Shown: piece by piece, positions 8,943 to 20,803 of the stretch | How the letters are laid out: every line of letters begins with the position of its first letter | Numbering within the stretch: the first letter of the stretch is position 1 | Assembly (NCBI GenBank): GCA_027604185.1 | Contig: JADGKB010000068.1 | Coordinates: 1 to 64,000, forward strand | Direction of reading: 5' to 3' | DNA length: 64,000 bases | Origin: Boothiomyces macroporosus | Lineage: Eukaryota; Chytridiomycota; Chytridiomycetes; Rhizophydiales; Terramycetaceae | Notes under the pieces: model-generated | The model's input: only the letters and a program-made list of their open reading frames with translations | The model's database searches: none | What the model was told of the DNA's origin: nothing | Made by a program: the position numbers and the translations under genes

Positions 8943-11669
8943 TCAAGAATCATTGCCGCCCTTGCCGGCAGTCATATCCACAACAACTTGGTGCTTGATA
9001 TTTTCCAATTTAGTTTGTGAAGTTCTACATTAACAATAATTACTGTAAATCTCTGGTTGACACTTTATCCTCTGGAATATGCGTAATACCTTGCAGCTTC
9101 AAATTACCCCTTTTGTTAGTTTCGCCTTACCAATATTCTCTGTTTTTCGCAAGTCTACTTATTATTGATGGAATTGTTTGGTATGAATCTAACGCTCCAA
9201 ATAGCGGTTGCACAACGTAATCAATAAACCCGATTTGGCAACTGGCAACATTAACGTTATCTCTGTCCATGTAAGGAGAAACTGGGAGACTAAGCTTCTT
9301 TTCCAGGTCGCCTTGGCATACGAATTCAGTCATTATCAGCCTAGTCCACTGTTTATAGATTGGGAGGTCTTTTGTAGGGTTAGAAACGTCAGAACATTTA
9401 ATCATAATTTTGAATAGTAGCATACGGTCTTCTCTGGTTTCGTATGGATCAAATGTCTCTGCACTGGCAACTTTGGATTTGAACATTGAAAGCAGAGCAA
9501 AATGCTGAGTTAAATCTACATTAAACTCGTCTACCTGTTGCTAAAACTAGATCGACAACTATTTCTCGGATTGATTTAAATTCTGCTTTAGTCAAATGTG
9601 CTAAAAAGTTGTTTTCTGATCTGGCGAGTACTACAAACGAAGAAGCAGAATGATGGTTTTCTAGTACTGCTTTGTCATTGTACAAAATAGCTTTTGGGTC
9701 GGAAGTAGCAACTAAAAAGTTGTTTGTGTAGCCTGGATGATCGTGATCATGAATTATAGCAGCAAAGTACATTCCAAGAAGCTCAATGTCTGACCAGATA
9801 TCTTTAATTTTTGTGGTATTTGCTAAACAATGGATGCAGTGTAGTACGTCTGCGGCATGAAGAGAATTATGATCTAGAATTAATTAATGATTACATGGTA
9901 AATCAGCATGGTAGCCTTTTTCGATAGAACTGATGCAATTTCCAAATTTGTCTAGAGGTATGAGAAAAGCTTCAAATAGTTTTGCCTGAGCAAACAAGTG
10001 GTGCGAGAGTACCATCAATGTTCTATTTCCTGTAGCCCGGGCTAATTCAAATAGGTTAAAGTCGTAGTCGTTGTATCTAGATAGTAAATTTGCAATTTCT
10101 TCTATTTCTGGTGGATATACAGCTCTAGGATCTTGCGCGATATTGGAAATGCGTCTATCGTCCCCTGTGAGCTGAGTGTTTGCGACCGTTCCAGTTGCTG
10201 CTTCAGGCTCTGCTGCCGCTGGAGTGCTTTCTTCCTCATTGGTTGGGGCTTTCACATTAGTTGTAGGGTTCTCAGCTGTAGTGGACAACCTTCTTCTGTA
10301 GTTTGATTTTCCTCTGCCCTTCCTCCTTCTGGCGGCAATTTCAGAAAATAGCCATGCCTATAGTTAAAAGAATTGTACTTGTTGTTCATTATCCATAGAA
10401 TCGCCTATTGTGCTTTCAAAATCAGGAGTAAGCAAATTTGAAGAACCAAGCAGTGATGTTACTTGCCCAAGAGCCAACAAATGGCGTGAAGACAATCCTG
10501 GGTCTGCCATCACTGATCTTATAACCATCATACTCCTTTCTAATGGAGATTCAATAGACTTTACGGCCTTTTGATTATACGATTTGGCTAATGTCAAAAG
10601 TTGGTTTTTAAGCTTTGCATTGTGCTTCTTCATATCTTTGGACATTAAGAATTGCATTCGGTAGAAGTGTTCCGTTTCATAAGAAGTGAATGTTACTACT
10701 CCAGAAGTGATAATTATACAAGCAAAGCCCAGACCAAAAGCCCCGTAAACTTCACTTGGAATATTACCATTCAAAATCATTGCAACGATATTCATGATTA
10801 TCCATACAAAAGTGATTGTTCCCACTGTTAGTAGAGTATGAATAAATCTAGCCCTGACACCAAAGAATGACAGGAGCAGCAATGAAGTCATAACCAATGT
10901 TGGCTGCAAAAAGTTTAGTTGTGCTTCGAGTACAAATGTTCTAACTCCAACCCCAATAAATATTTGAAAGAACACAACCAGGGACGTTACCAAGTCGATT
11001 GACTCGTAAAAAATTTGTGGTTTGATGTAATAACATGAGCCCAAGCCAAGAATATAAGGAACAAGCACCACTACAAACCAAAAGGCAGCATCGTAAATGG
11101 GATCATAGGAGTTGCAAATGTAATTAGGATTGCATTTGTTGCTAAGATAAAAGGTAACTTACCAATAAATTCCAGTGGGGCATGTGATAGTAGCACCGCT
11201 ATTAATTGTAGGTAAGTATAAGGATGAGTATTGGTCATAGCCAATGGTATCGCTCGCTATAAAATATATATATAACACCGAGAGGACAGAGAATAATGCG
11301 GTTAGAGTTTTCCGCCATCTAGCAAGATTTAATGCTACAAAATAACTGGAAAATTCTGATTCCAAGTCTGGAGATCTGAATGACAAGAATGCGGATAAGA
11401 GTGAAGCATGATCTTCTAGTGTCTGACTCTCCGTCACGTCGTTTCCTTCATTCTTTAGCTTATCAGGTGAAGTCGCCATAAATGAATCTCTGCGTACTGA
11501 ATCTAGTTCGTCTTGTTGGCCAGGGTGCTGTTGTACTCTGACTTTATCTAGGAATTATACTTTAGAAACCTGTAAATGTAATCGTCTTTTTCACTTCCAT
11601 TCCTTCGTTTACTTCTGCGCCTGATGATGCTTTTGGAGATATACTCATATGACTGTTTTGCTTATTCAT
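8943..11669 (-). CDS. membrane-anchored cyclic nucleotide phosphodiesterase (class I)
   Basis: Seven introns of 19-22 nt (11548-11569, 11142-11162, 10358-10378, 9874-9894, 9516-9534, 9110-9130, 9025-9043) yield 860 residues. The N-terminal 90 residues are hydrophilic. Then come about six transmembrane helices (about 95-330), a low-complexity linker, and a class I PDE catalytic domain (about 500-830) with the metal-binding HNSLHAADVLH, IIHDHDHPGYTN and the downstream KCSDVSNPTKDL. It should hydrolyse cAMP and/or cGMP at a membrane. The architecture differs from fungal soluble Pde2. All seven introns fall where the conserved frame breaks, so the model is well supported; the first ATG is the least certain part. 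Confidence 0.9.
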
Positions 11670-11792
11670 GCAAGTTTGAAATGGTAAGCAGAGTCGATTT
11701 TCTATCTTGATTAGAAAAGTTTTGATGATATCACTTCAATGTGACATCACAATATAGAACAACGCGCTCTCTGCGTGAGAAATACTCTTGCT

Positions 11793-12505
11793 TTATTTCA
11801 GATTCCATTGATATTTTTGATTTCCAATCATGCAGTAGATTTCGCCAACAGTAATGTCAATCGGATTTGACAGCATCAAAGGAATTGCCTCAAACTTCAA
11901 AGACCCACTTGTCCATGCAATTGAATAGTGGAATGAGGGGTCCTAAATTAACGAAAACTACTTTGTAGTAGGTCGGCAGTTTGTATTGAGCAAGAATAGC
12001 ATTGATTTGATCTACCAAGCTAGTAAGAATATCGCTTCCGAAGCCAATATCAACCGATACAAAGCTCTTTGAGTTGTCATCATTATTGTAGTTTCGTATC
12101 CCTCTAGTCCGCAGTGTGAAGCTATAATCAAAATTATTTACCTCTGCTGGTTGCGGAATATCTTGCCCAGCTTATCCAGCAATCCAGAGATATGAAATAC
12201 TTTTAAATTCACCGTTCGTGACAGGCTAATGTGAATATCCTCAATCACTTGCAATTCCGGGCATAGCTTCCTCGCTTCCAATAAAACTGTTGAATTCAGT
12301 TCTCGCAGCTCGTCATGGTCAACTAGGTCAATGGTTCTTACTTTCAATGTAGATAAACGTTGGCTGATTAAGCAATCCTTACCCAGTTGCCCTGTGTTCC
12401 TCTCTCTTTTGCCTCACTTGGAAAAGCGGGAATCTTTATTTTCTTATTTTGCGGTTTAATTTCCTGTTCATCTTCTGACGACTCGTACTGTCTTATATTT
12501 TGCAT
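11793..12505 (-). CDS. USB1: U6 snRNA 3' exonuclease USB1
   Basis: Four introns (12364-12382, 12323-12341, 12122-12141, 11943-11961; 19-20 nt) give 211 residues. Both catalytic HxS tetrapeptides of the 2H phosphoesterase fold are present: DIHISLSRTV and PSFHYSIAW. GNW precedes the fold as in USB1. The enzyme trims the U6 snRNA 3' tail and leaves the terminal phosphate state needed for LSm2-8 binding. The second intron sits only 21 codons into the conserved part, and the unspliced frames otherwise stop. Divergent from the SH3 gene with only 30 bp between start codons. Confidence 0.92.
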
Positions 12506-12535
12506 TTCTTGAAACTAATTTCCCAAATCTCATCC

Positions 12536-13266
12536 ATGACTTTGATTATTCGCGATTTCGCTTACAAACCGACAGATACCAGATACAGCGGAGTTTATCC
12601 AACACTAGCGGTGGAACAGAAGACTTCAAAGCAAAAGGAACAACCGGCAGAAGAGCAGGAAGAAGAGTACGATTCTGACGAATCAAACACGGATGAAGAC
12701 TGGGATTGGTCCTGGTCATTCAGCATCAATAAAGACAAGAAACCAACTCAATCCAAAGGGAAAGGTAAATCATTTTAAACGTAGAAAAGAAACCGGTGGA
12801 AATTGCGGATTTGGAAACTACATTAATACCTAAAATAACAAAGCAAATACAAGCGCTAGTCACACAACCGGACATGGTAGTGAAAATATATAGAGCCCGT
12901 ACCATATTTCCATTTGTCAAAGGAACGGAATACGAAATGTCCCTTGAATCCCCAGAGGAGCTGTTAATAGTGTCCATAGATAAGCCAGAACCACCAAAGG
13001 AAGAACAGACTGAGCGCTGGTCTTCAATTGATGATTTAGAAGAGAAAAAACCCGTCGCGCAAAAGTCTGTCAATATTAAAATGGACCCTCCAGCAGAAGC
13101 TTTCCATAAAGAAATTGAACAATTCCTGGGATACAACAAGAATTACGGAGACGGTTGGCTAACTGCCCTGAAAGTAAAGATATATGGAAACTGGACTCTG
13201 GGTGTTTCGTTAGTTGTGTTGAAAGACCTGGGATTAGTACCGGGAAATTATATCGAACCAATTTAG
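12536..13266 (+). CDS. SH3-domain protein with a split SH3 fold
   Basis: One 20-nt intron (12765-12784); 236 residues. The N-terminus begins MTLIIRDFAYKPTD, resembling the start of fungal Nbp2/Skb5-like SH3 proteins (from memory, tentative), followed by an acidic linker. An SH3 is recognisable in two parts: RARTIFPFVKGTEYEMSL with a following ELLIVS strand (about residues 105-140), then DGWLTAL and GLVPGNYIEPI at the C-terminus. About 55 charged residues are inserted between them. SH3 domains bind proline-rich peptides; the partner is unknown. Its stop is 44 bp from the convergent transporter stop. Confidence 0.7.
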
Positions 13267-13310
13267 GAATAAAAGAATGAATTTTTTAGTGAAGTTGATT
13301 CTATATCTAT

Positions 13311-14992
13311 TTAATTGTTCATAGTATGCATTTCTAGATTTGGGTCCATGTCGTTCTGTCGCTGGTAGGCTCCTCTCGCCAATAGTGTTGAAATACTTTC
13401 TTTTACTCTTACAAATGATGACAAGGAACTAATGAACATGACTATATCTGATATTAGACGTGTTTACCTTCCCAAGTGACATTAAATCTATATCCAACAT
13501 AGTACACTGGAATCCCACTACAAATGAGAAAGAGTGCGTATAGCGCTTGTGTAGGTGCTTCCCAAATACTAAATGCTACCAATGCGCTTGATGCAACTGA
13601 AAATACGATTGGAAATGCAAGCCAAACTTTAAATGGTCGTTCGGCGTATGGTTCAGTCATTCTTAGAATCAATATGCCAAATACACATAGAAAATAGAAT
13701 GACCAAGCGATGAACGAATACAAGTTCACTAGCACTTTATAATCACCGGAAAGAATATAGAGCATGGAGAGACTGGCTTGTAGTATGAGTGCATTCGCCG
13801 GAGTTCTAGTGGAAGTATATATAGTAGAGAGAAACTTTGGAGCATGGCCCTGCTGGGATGTAATAAAAGTAACTCTTGCCCCCGTAAATACCGTAGCGTT
13901 TGTAGCTCCAAGAGTCGATATGATTACAATCAATGGAATAATAGAGCTTCCAACACTACCAAACACTGCTTTCCCAAAGTCCTAGATTTAAAGCAAGAGT
14001 ACCATTCCGATAGTGGTAGAATGTGCCACGGTTGTCTTGTCTAGTACCGCAAAATAGGCGATATTGGTTGTGAAATAACAAATTGTAACCAGAACGGTAC
14101 CGCCAATAATCGCTCTAGGAAGATTTTTAGATGGCTCCTTTAATTCACCAGTGACGACATTCAAGTTGTTCCACCCATCAAATGCCCATAGAGCACTGAA
14201 TATCGCAAGTGCATAATTTCCTGGGTAAGATGAAGAACCTTCAAAAATTGGTCTTTTAAAGTTTTCCGTGGGAGATCCTTTGTATAGAAAATACGCACCC
14301 ATCGCTGCAATGTAACCCAGCGCACAAATCTTTAATGTGGTCATAAAATCCTGGACCCTTGTGCTTGCTTTTGTAGATATACAGTTGATAAATGTAATAA
14401 CACATATTATGCTAATCGCTAGAACTTTGATAATGAATGGTGAATTTCCTTCACCAGAGTTGGTTTCCAAAATCTTTGAAATGTATTCAGCACAGGTATG
14501 TGTGATTATCGCAATTCCGCCGGGTCTGCCTGCCAAAATTCCTGTCCAACTAAATAAGAATGCTGGAAGCGCTCCATAAGCTCTTTTCAAGTACGGATGT
14601 TCGCCTCCAGAAGAGGGTATCATCGTTCCTAATTCTGCATAGCATAAACCACCGCACATTGATAGAAATCCTGCTCCTACCCACACGCACAACGCTCCCC
14701 CCACACTTCCACTATATTCAACAATCGGTCCAGGCGAGGCAAATATGCCGCTTCCGATTATAACTCCAACAATTAATCCTAGACCGTTCCAGATTGTAAT
14801 TGATTTATCAAGCTCGGTTTCGCTTCTATGGAGGGTATGAGAAATCGGGATTTGCGGCAACGAATCGTCATATTCAAATAAAGATTCTGTGTCTGAAATT
14901 TGATTAAATAACAGCTCAATATCCTCTGAGCCGTCTGGATTATTCATTTCGTTTCCGTCTTCCATCAAGCAGCTTTTTGATTCCAGAACCAA
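13311..14992 (-). CDS. LAT-family (SLC7-type) amino acid transporter
   Basis: Two introns (13982-14002, 21 nt; 13448-13467, 20 nt) give 546 residues with about 12 transmembrane helices. Family marks: GVIIGSGIFASPG in helix 1, PSSGGEHPYL, FSALWAFDGWNNLN and ELKEPSKNLPRAI. The acidic N-terminal ~65 residues are cytosolic. By family knowledge it exchanges or takes up large neutral or cationic amino acids. A shorter start (MEDGNEMNN) 9 codons in is possible. The C-terminal exon continues past the second intron to MHTMNN. Confidence 0.92.
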
Positions 14993-15103
14993 GGCAAAAA
15001 ATAAATCCAGCAGAGAGCCTTAAAACCATTTCTGCACACAGATTTATTTTAATAATATTCCCCTTGAGGTTTGTTTACCTGTCTGATTTTATTGACAATT
15101 TCC

Positions 15104-16659
15104 ATGACACTGAGAACAGTACCGGCTTTTGATCCTACAATTGTAGACCCAAAGGAAAGGGACAGGCTTAGTAAATCCAAGTGGTACATGTATATTAAGC
15201 AGGCTCCCGCCATTAGCGAATCATGTAGAATTGCACATCCGCCAGGCACAAAGCAGACAAACCCCAACCCATGTAATTCCAAAGAGGAAACCAAAGACTC
15301 CAAAGCTAGTAAACAAGCTAGGTATTTGGAAATTAACAAAGGGTCGGACAGATTTCCCAAGCTGGATATTGTAAAGTCAGACCAAATGAAGCTAATCTTG
15401 AAGGTTGGATAGACTAACCCAGATCAACCAATCTGCTAGATTTTTAATGACGCTTCATGAAAAGTCATTGGAGCACAAGCGCCGGCAAGAACAGTTGCAG
15501 GAGAAACGAAAGTTGAATGCCAATCAATCCTACGACTGGGTAATTGTAAAACAAATCAGCCAAGAATATCAATTCCTGAAATATATTGAAAATCTGAAGC
15601 AAAGGGGTCAATTCATGACGGAGCAGTTACGTGAGGAGGATAGACTATTGATTGGACACCTCGTGGAATCAATGTCAAACAAAGAGGATTCCCAGCCTCG
15701 TGAAGAAATGATCAATGCAAATCAACCCAAAGTTGCCAGAGTGCCTGTTACAACAGAAAAAGGGCTCGCTCTAATCAAAGATTTCCTGGATACTGTACGA
15801 AGCAACATGAGGTCGAGTCCGTTTCGGCCAAAATTAAAAGGACAGACTTCCATGATGCGGCATTATCCTGATAGAGAAAAGGACCATGTATTTGGAAAGC
15901 CCCCAAAATTCACTGAAGAAATGGCAATGGAATTCAACCGAACTTTTGGAGAAATTGAAACACTGAGCGCAAATGTACAAATCAAACTCACTGCTGTTGA
16001 ATCAGATTCGGAGCTGTTTGAAATTGCTCCAACAATCGTAATTGTTATTGATACAGGCAGCAGCAATTGAAGCAATGCAAGGCACGACAAAATTACTCAG
16101 TAAGAGCGACAAAAAGCTGGATACCCCAAAAAGCAAAGAAACCATTGCTCAAGTAATACAAACTAACTGTTAGAGTGTTGCAGAATTGCTCAAGAAAGAG
16201 TTTATAACTGATCAGCACATCATGCAAAAACAGTTGCTAAAGTATCTGCGTTTGCGCTCGACTGAAAAGCTCCAGAAGAGCTTGGAAATCGATACAATGG
16301 TAGAGACCCAAAACTTGGCGACAAGTAGAGTCAACAAGTGCATTCAGAATGCGAAATTGACCCCGATTACCCTCAAAGAGGTACCGAACCTATGGTAACT
16401 GGTATTAACATCTAGGATGCACGGGAAAGTTGCTGAAACGATTCCGTTTGAGTTCTCAAAGATCGGGATTGTGGAAAATATGAATCCTGTGTCAATTACT
16501 CATGGATATCATCGGGACCGACCAGCACCAGCAATCCAAGATCCAAAACTGAACTTGACAAAAACTGATACTCAATCTAGGCTAGATGAACAGATCAATG
16601 CCATAAAGTTAATGTTTGCACAAGAATTTGGAGACTTGCCACAAAAGGATGCAAAGTAG
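15104..16659 (+). CDS. hydrophilic hypothetical protein
   Basis: Four introns (15404-15422, 16038-16056, 16153-16173, 16395-16415; 19-21 nt) join into 491 residues beginning MTLRTVPAFDP. The protein is highly charged, with predicted helices (for example EHKRRQEQLQEKRK) and no membrane segment or Cys pattern. I do not recognise the family; a cytoskeletal or flagellar role is possible but not shown. The spliced total is a multiple of three and every intron bridges a frame break, so the gene model is sound. Convergent with GTPBP1, 46 bp apart. Confidence 0.7.
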
Positions 16660-16705
16660 AATTGCAGTAATAAAATATATATTACATTCAATCGCAGTAC
16701 TGGAT

Positions 16706-18476
16706 TCAGCTTTGTTTAGCTTCTGGTATTATTGACACAACCTTTCCTACACCTTTGGTTCTTCCTTCACGGAACAGCACTTTGGTGCCAACTTTGATAT
16801 ATTCTGGATGCTGGAGGAATCTTTGGTTAACAATATATTACCTAAATCTTACAATAGATCGATCACCAGTTCTTAATATCTGTTTATCTGTCATATTTAC
16901 AATTCTAGCAGTTTGGCGGACACCACCACAGTGTAACATTGCTTGGTACCTTTCTTTGATAGTTGTGCTGTGATACAAAACTAATATCTCAGCTTCAAAC
17001 TCCATTACTGCCTGTGGTTCCAATGATTTACTATAATTAGAATTGGTATACCTTAACATCACCATGCCTTTCCTTATCCCTGCTCTTTTGATTTTCTTTA
17101 AAGCAAAAGAAGCGCCTTGTCCAGCAGATGCACATGGTACATTTACTCTTTTGCGGTGAATAGATTTAACCATGGAAGGAACAAAATTTCCAAGAGTATC
17201 TGGTCCTAGCAACAAAGTATCGCCAACATGTACAATACCGCTAATAATATTACCGCTTACGACAGTTCCAACTCCAGGAACAGAAAAGGTATCGGTGATC
17301 TGATATTCTACTGGAGCTTTGCTATCATACTTGTTTCCAGAATTCACATGCAATAAGTTGATGAACATGCGCAGCAAATCTAAACCTTCACCAGTTACAT
17401 TTGAAACTTGGAATATTGGACACACTCTTTCGCTGACAAACTGACCAGAAGTAATCAATACATCTCCTTTTGATTTTATAAACATTGGGATCTTTCTGCA
17501 TCCGCTTGATTTCAAAATTTTCACCAACTGATTCACTGTAGCCTCCAATACATTAGCAGGACACATATCAATTTTTGTAATGACAATATAGACAGGTACT
17601 TGCAAAGCTAATGCCAATCCCAAGTGCTCTTTGGTCATTCCGATTATGCCAGCATTAGCTCCTATCATCAGCATTACAAAATCAGGTGAGCAGCCAGTCA
17701 TCCCAAACACAGTAGTCTTCAAATACTTTTCGTGACCAGCCAAATCCAAGAAGGACACAACTTTGGATGATTTCAAACAAATGTCATCCCATCCCATCTT
17801 TTGCTTTGCAGCTGGAGGAGTGACAATAGAACCGGTTGAGCTAAATCCCATTATTTCAGTTCCTACAGAAGATGTCCGTCCAGTTTCTACTTCATGTTTG
17901 AATCTGAACAAGTTTACTCTAGCTTTTCCACGCCCGTCATCCAAAGTGTTCTTTGTCAGCACACCTAATAATGTAGATTTCCCCGCATCTACGTTCCCAA
18001 CAACACATATCCTTAGTTCTGGCAAATCTTGCATTTTCCCTGGTCTCAACCGCACCAGAACATGGGCATACCTGTACTCTGTTGATTCTATTGGATCTGC
18101 GTTTGTGGAAGTAACTAGGGTAGGAGTGTTTCGCTCATGTAGTAGGGTCACATCTGCTCCCAACTTTTCCGCAGCATTTTTAACATTTGCCAAAACAACT
18201 TGGTAGTCTTGTTTGGTCAAATCCATAGAAGATCCGTCATCTACACATCAGAAAGAGCTTACCTTCCAAACCGACCTCAAAAATCGTCTCTCCAATGTCA
18301 ACTTGTATTTTAGAATTTAGCAAATCTATCAGTTGTTCACCGCCAGTCATCAAAACCTCCCTGAGGGTATTGGTTTTGGTTCCTGGGGATATAGATATCG
18401 ATGCCAAGCCTTCTGTTAATTCAAAAGCCAAAGCGCTGGCGTCCTCGGCTGAAAATCCTATTTTTTCCATGGTCAA
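16706..18476 (-). CDS. GTPBP1: GTPBP1/2-family translational GTPase
   Basis: Two introns (18241-18262, 22 nt; 16821-16841, 21 nt); 575 residues. The EF-Tu-like G domain has G1 [10 protein letters not shown]3 DLAGHE and G4 TKID, plus the GTPBP1-specific VGTEIMGF and [15 protein letters not shown]. Domains II and III follow ([12 protein letters not shown] and a C-terminal [16 protein letters not shown]). GTPBP1 proteins act in ribosome rescue and exosome-linked mRNA turnover in animals; the family is absent from yeast. The N-terminal 80 residues form the usual separate exon. An alternative start is the second Met. Confidence 0.95.
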
Positions 18477-18664
18477 TTTTTAACTTGGTTTTGTTTTATA
18501 GGCAAGTTTTTAAAGCCACAGGCATCATCAGAGTCATCCAGCAAAAAGGATTACAAGCTTTCAGAAACGATCGGTCCACTATCGCATGAGTCGCAACAAT
18601 CAGCTTAGCTGTATTCGGCGGACTCGCATAGATCACTGACTGTTAATCGCATTATTTTATTAGT

Positions 18665-19577
18665 TTATGAAACAACCTTCTTTTTTGGACTAGTACTCTT
18701 CTTCTTTTTCTTTTCATCATGAGCTTTTACAATCACTAGCTTGTTTACTTTTTCTTCCAAGACTACTGTTAGTAGGCGCAACCTTCTACTGGGTCTTCCA
18801 AAACCGGCTCTTGTACAATTGGTTCACTCAAGAAATTAATTGATTCAGATGATTGAGTGGTTGGGAATGATATTGGCTCTGGCTCGCTGGATACTCCAAA
18901 CATACCAAACTTTGGTTCAGCAGGAGGGTTCAACAAACGAACAATTAGATCATCCAGTTGCGCAAATGTCAAAAGCGAACCTTGGAATAATTCTTGGCTT
19001 TTGTTGTACATTTTTTCATGAAAGTGTCTGCTAAATTCCACACTTGCACTTGCGCTGGATAAATTAGAAAATACCTTTGAACATCAACAAACGGCCCAAA
19101 CAAGCTATTTTTAGCCAATACCAGAGCATTAAATTCAGCTTCGTTGATGGATTGTCTTCCAATCAAGGAAGGCCAGTGCATATTAAGAGCATAATTAACA
19201 AGGTGTAGGTGATTCTGGGCTGCTTGAGCTTCCAATTCAACTTCGGCTCTCTTTTCTTGCAATAATCGGTTGGTTTCTGCAAGTCTTTCTTCAGCTGCTT
19301 TTTGCTCTTGAACTTGTTGCTTGATGAAACAATGCTTACCTCTCCTTCAATAACTGCAAGTTGCTTCAAAACTTCTTCAAATTCCTTGATTAAATATGAA
19401 ACTTCAGGTTTTCTTCCAATGGCTTCTATCTGATCTTGGTTCAAAGTTGATTTATCTGCGGCTTCGTAGTTTTCAATTTTGGTCTTTGATTAATTCAGAC
19501 AGTACCATTCGCTTTCGCTGGGTTCGAAGCCTCTTGTTGATCAAGGCCTCAATTGGGTTTTCAATGGTGCAGATCAT
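18665..19577 (-). CDS. Caprin-like RNA-binding coiled-coil protein
   Basis: Introns at 19484-19505, 19320-19339, 19055-19074 and 18763-18782 (20-22 nt); 276 residues. The segment LNQDQIEAIGRKPEVSYLI followed by a long coiled coil resembles the HR1/dimerisation region of Caprin-1 (NQDQLEAL...EV). The tail is acidic and then Lys-rich (KKKKKSTSPKKK). Caprins bind mRNA and G3BP in translational control. The resemblance covers the N-terminal third only; an ordinary coiled-coil protein is the alternative. Tandem with NASP, 25 bp apart. Confidence 0.55.
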
Positions 19578-19602
19578 GGACTAAAAAATTTCAGGAAACT
19601 TT

Positions 19603-20740
19603 TTATTTTTTGATTTTCTTGGAGTCTTGCGCAGTGTCTTCAGTCTTTCTCTTTTTAACGAGGCTGGAAATGTCCTGCGCAGGAGCTTTTGCAGTAACAA
19701 TCTGTTCTCCTTCGGTTTCCTTTTCAATCAGGGTGTTCAGATCAACCAACTACGATTAGCAGCAATTACTTTTAAATCCAGATCGGCAAGGAATCCTTGG
19801 ATTTCATTGACTTCCTTTTCAATTTCCTTAGAAAGCGGCTCTTTTCCTTTGGAGCTTGGAGGTAAGAGTTCTTCTATGCGCTTGTGCAAGGCTTCCATTG
19901 CCAAATTTACTTGCTCGCAAGCTTCTTCATTCATTTCGGAGTATTCGAATGAGAGCGCTAGCTTAAAGTGAGCCTCTGCGAGCTCGCGATGGTTGTTGGC
20001 AAAGTGCTCTTTCTTCAGTGCAAGTGCAGTCTCATAGTCTTTAGTTGCTTGTTCAAAGTTTTCTAATTAGTCTAAACTTACCGGATTCTAAAGATACATC
20101 ACCAAGAGACAAGTGTACCTCGGCTAATTGATGTATAGACTTTTCATCTGTTTGAGAGGATAGAATTAAGCGAGCAACGTCCAAATTTTCCCAAGCCAAT
20201 TCTAGATCATCTGCAGGAGGCAATTCAATTTCATCCAAAACCTTTCCCTCATCATCCTCTAAATCTTCTTCATCGCCTTGGAAAGAGAAGTTTGGGTTGT
20301 TGATCGTTTGCTCTTGAACTGATTGATCAGCCTTTTCCCCAAGAACAGAGTTCTTTTGAGCGCCAACAGCCAGCAATGCCTTGCCATACAAGTAGAATGT
20401 TGGGGCTACTTCTAATGCATACTGTCCCAAATGCTTAACTCTTGAAATTAAAAAGTAGTTACTGAACTTCAACAGCAATCGCCAGTTTCTCTGCTGCATC
20501 ATCATAAATACCAAGTGCAAGTGCCTGAGTGCCTTCTTGAATTAAAATATAAGCGTCGTTGAGTGTCATGCTGTTGATCATTTCTTGATGGGTCTGATCT
20601 ACGGAATTATCTTCATCCTCTTGCTCCACAGTATTTTCAGGTGCACTATTATCTACTACTTCTTGGGATTCCTTTGTAACCTTATCCTTCATTGGCAAAT
20701 CAGTTTGAATTTCTTGTTGCGAGATTTCAGGAACAGTCAT
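19603..20740 (-). CDS. NASP: NASP/Hif1/Sim3-type histone chaperone
   Basis: Introns 20441-20462 (22 nt), 20063-20081 (19 nt) and 19750-19769 (20 nt); 358 residues. The SHNi-TPR layout is clear: first TPR (AYILIQEGTQALALGIYDDA), TFYLYGKALLAVG, an acidic insert interrupting the second TPR (DEEDLEDDEGKV), then LELAWENLDVARLI, LAEVHLSLGDVSLESENFEQA and a basic nuclear-localisation tail ending SKKIKK. NASP chaperones H3-H4 and linker histones in the nucleus. A T-run box lies 5-20 bp upstream of the ATG. Confidence 0.92.
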
Positions 20741-20803
20741 TTGTTGGAAAAAATTTCAAGGCGGACACAATGTCCAGAAGCAAAGGAAGAGTAAAGCCAA
20801 AGG

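Noticed and set aside
19521..19531. GGTTCGAAGCC resembling a tRNA B box
   Set aside because: It is inside the Caprin-like coding region and no A box or cloverleaf can be drawn around it. No tRNA gene was recognised elsewhere.
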